A DNA stretch of 8,145 nt, from the NCBI GenBank assembly GCA_003482405.1, contig DMZB01000105.1:1-8145 (forward strand), written 5' to 3'. This document shows, one piece after another, positions 6,735-8,145 of this stretch; the first letter of the stretch is position 1, and each line of letters opens with the position of its first letter. The notes below the pieces were generated by a model. That model saw nothing but the letters and a program-made list of their open reading frames with translations, was not told the DNA's origin and ran no database searches. The DNA comes from Lactobacillus sp. (GTDB taxonomy: Bacteria > Bacillota > Bacilli > Lactobacillales > Lactobacillaceae). The position numbers were made by a program, and so were the translations under genes.

Positions 6735-7325
6735 CTAAGCCAATTCAGCTTGTTGCCCAATCCACTGCCACACCGCATCCTTGCCCTGTTTAGTTTCAGC
6801 AGAAAACTGAATAAATGGCTCGTCAGAAGACATGCCCAGGCCCTTTCGAATACGACTCTCGGATTGGTTCCATTTACCACGGGCAATTTTGTCAGACTTA
6901 GTCGCCACGACCAGAATCGGAATATGATAATAAGCCAACCACTCGTGCATGCTAACATCATCATCTGACGGGTCGTGTCGTGCATCAACCAACAAGATCA
7001 CGCCCCGTAGACGGTCACGCGTGCTTAAATACGTTTCAATCATTTTACCAAATTCTTCACGTGCTTTCTTAGAAACCTTGGCAAAACCATACCCAGGCAC
7101 ATCAACAAAGTACACTTGCGATTCGACGTTATAAAAATTCAGCGTTTGCGTTTTTCCCGGTTGACTTGAAGTTCGGGCATACGCTTTACGGTTAATCAAC
7201 GTATTGATCAACGAAGACTTCCCGACGTTTGACCGTCCTGCCAACGCAATTTCTGGCAGTGACCCCTTAGGATATTGTTTTGGTGCAACAGCGCTGATGG
7301 TTAGTTCAACTTCATGCACTTCCAT
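6735..7325 (-). CDS. engB: Ribosome biogenesis GTP-binding protein EngB/YsxC (YihA)
   Basis: This 196-residue TRAFAC-class GTPase of the EngB family is required for 50S ribosomal subunit assembly in Bacillus and most bacteria tested. The G motifs are complete: G1 GRSNVGKS (30-37), G2 region KTQT (58-61) in the family-typical [14 protein letters not shown]3 DVPG (75-78) in [13 protein letters not shown]4 TKSD (142-145) and G5 SAE (175-177). Length is normal for the family. The ATG at 7325 has AAGGGAG nine bases upstream. It lies downstream of clpX, an order common in firmicutes, but the 214-bp gap holds a clpX terminator and candidate promoters, so engB can be expressed independently. The mazG-like gene follows. 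Confidence 0.96.
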   Translation of the reverse strand: MEVHEVELTISAVAPKQYPKGSLPEIALAGRSNVGKSSLINTLINRKAYARTSSQPGKTQTLNFYNVESQVYFVDVPGYGFAKVSKKAREEFGKMIETYLSTRDRLRGVILLVDARHDPSDDDVSMHEWLAYYHIPILVVATKSDKIARGKWNQSESRIRKGLGMSSDEPFIQFSAETKQGKDAVWQWIGQQAELA

Positions 7326-7382
7326 GCGGATACTCTCCCTTACATGGATCTATCGTTACAATGACGGCGCAACTTTGAACCT

Positions 7383-7412
7383 ATCATAACGAGACCACAC
7401 GTTCTATTTCAA
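7383..7412 (-). promoter_or_regulatory. Candidate engB promoter, proximal
   Basis: On the minus strand TTGAAA (7407-7412) and TATGAT (7383-7388) are separated by 18 bases; each hexamer differs from consensus at one position. The -10 lies 57 bases upstream of the engB start codon. Confidence 0.6.
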
Positions 7413-7419
7413 TGTGTCT

Positions 7420-7428
7420 ATCATAGCA
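7420..7428 (-). promoter_or_regulatory. Candidate engB promoter, distal extended -10
   Basis: The minus strand reads TGCTATGAT, an extended -10 box with the same TATGATAG core as the proximal promoter 37 bp away. A -35 candidate TTACGA (7445-7450) stands at a long 19-base spacing, so this site is less convincing. Confidence 0.35.
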
Positions 7429-7480
7429 TAGCGCGCCGTAAAATTCGTAACCTTTTAATAGCGATAATAGTCAATTAACT

Positions 7481-7520
7481 AAATAAATGGCGATAGCCCG
7501 CAAGCTACCGCCATTTATTT
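7481..7520 (-). terminator. Hairpin terminator after clpX
   Basis: Arms 7481-7497 and 7504-7520 form a 17-bp stem with a 6-base loop, beginning 19 bases after the clpX stop codon. Read on the minus strand every position pairs (one G-U), with a G/C-rich top (GGCGGTAGC) and an A/T-rich base ending in ATTTATTTAG. The U-tract is interrupted, so some readthrough into engB is possible. Confidence 0.75.
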
Positions 7521-7539
7521 GCGCTGTCATTTATATAAA

Positions 7540-8145
7540 TTACGACGCCTTTTCATTTTTTAAAATTAAATCTGGTTGTGCATGCGAAGCGACTGTTTCT
7601 TTGGTAATGGCCACTTTTTCAACATCATCACGACTCGGCAAGTCAAACATAATGTCGCGCATGGACTCTTCCATGATTGAACGCAAACCACGCGCACCTG
7701 TATCACGTGCAATCGCCAACTTAGCCATTTCACGCAATGCTGGACGTGTAAATTCAAGTTTCACACCATCTAACCCGATCAACTTCGTATATTGTTTAAC
7801 GAGCGCATTCTTTGGCTCAGTTAAAATTCGAACCAAATCCTCCTCGTCCAACTTTTGAAGCGCAGTTAGAATTGGTAAACGACCGATAAATTCTGGAATC
7901 AAACCAAATTCCAACAGGTCTTCGGGCACCACATGCTGCATGATGTCCTTGTCTGTCATATTGGCGACCTCTTCTTTATCAGTAGAGTCAGTACCGAAAC
8001 CAATCGTCTTTTCGCCTAAACGATTCTTAACGATGTTTTCGATACCATCAAATGCTCCACCGACAATAAAGAGGATATTTGTCGTGTCAATCTGAATAAA
8101 CTCTTGTTGCGGATGTTTACGTCCACCCTGCGGCGGCACGTTGGC
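7540..8145 (-). CDS. clpX: ClpX, ATP-binding subunit of the ClpXP protease, C-terminal part (cut by the window edge)
   Basis: The last 201 residues of ClpX, the AAA+ unfoldase that feeds substrates into ClpP. The fragment enters at [16 protein letters not shown], which includes the RKH pore loop (fragment residues 9-11). It continues through [18 protein letters not shown], the IGF loop that docks on ClpP (48-50), PEFIGRLP (84-91) and the sensor II motif GARGLRS (150-156). The C-terminus ends LILKNEKAS. The zinc-binding domain, Walker A and Walker B lie beyond the window. An apparent GTG start at 8139 is only an internal valine codon; the reading frame is open to the edge. No frameshift or missing motif is seen. 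A hairpin terminator follows. Confidence 0.97.
   Translation of the reverse strand, partial: ANVPPQGGRKHPQQEFIQIDTTNILFIVGGAFDGIENIVKNRLGEKTIGFGTDSTDKEEVANMTDKDIMQHVVPEDLLEFGLIPEFIGRLPILTALQKLDEEDLVRILTEPKNALVKQYTKLIGLDGVKLEFTRPALREMAKLAIARDTGARGLRSIMEESMRDIMFDLPSRDDVEKVAITKETVASHAQPDLILKNEKAS

Overview
The window is a chromosomal segment of a low-to-medium GC Gram-positive bacterium, most likely a lactic acid bacterium of the family Lactobacillaceae. The evidence is protein character (UvrC, ClpX, EngB and Obg of firmicute type), AGGAGG-type ribosome binding sites, a fused binding-protein/permease amino-acid transporter, and a Bacillus-type LexA box. I cannot fix the genus from sequence alone. 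The sequence looks like ordinary vertically inherited core genome: no insertion sequences, phage genes, CRISPR, rRNA or tRNA were seen.

Layout. All genes but one lie on the minus strand, so transcription mostly runs right to left. At the right edge is the C-terminal part of clpX, closed by a hairpin terminator (about 7481-7520). Next come engB (ribosome-assembly GTPase) with its own candidate promoters, and a small MazG-like protein 40 bp behind it. This unit ends at a hairpin (6310-6351) that also serves the only plus-strand gene, a 53-codon lysine- and aspartate-rich small protein at 6038-6199. The small gene is divergent from an amino-acid ABC transporter operon: a binding-protein/permease fusion, the ATPase overlapping it by 11 bp, and an M20-family ArgE/DapE-like deacylase. 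After a 202-bp intergenic stretch come uvrC and, at the left edge, the N-terminal part of obgE.

How the parts work together. The transporter pair should import a polar amino acid, and the deacylase behind it probably belongs to the same transcript. uvrC has its own sigma-A-like promoter, with a near-consensus LexA (SOS) operator between the -35 and -10 boxes; this fits a nucleotide-excision-repair gene induced by DNA damage. obgE may share that transcript or use a weak extended -10 promoter at the end of uvrC.

No wholly new system is evident. The best leads are regulatory: the SOS box in the uvrC promoter; a set of three TATGCA-centred repeats upstream of the transporter operon, one covering its -35 box; and a terminator whose stem is fully paired only on the minus strand. 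Two protein-level points are a Glu-to-Gln change at a usual metal-binding position of the MazG-like protein and the uncharacterised 53-residue protein.
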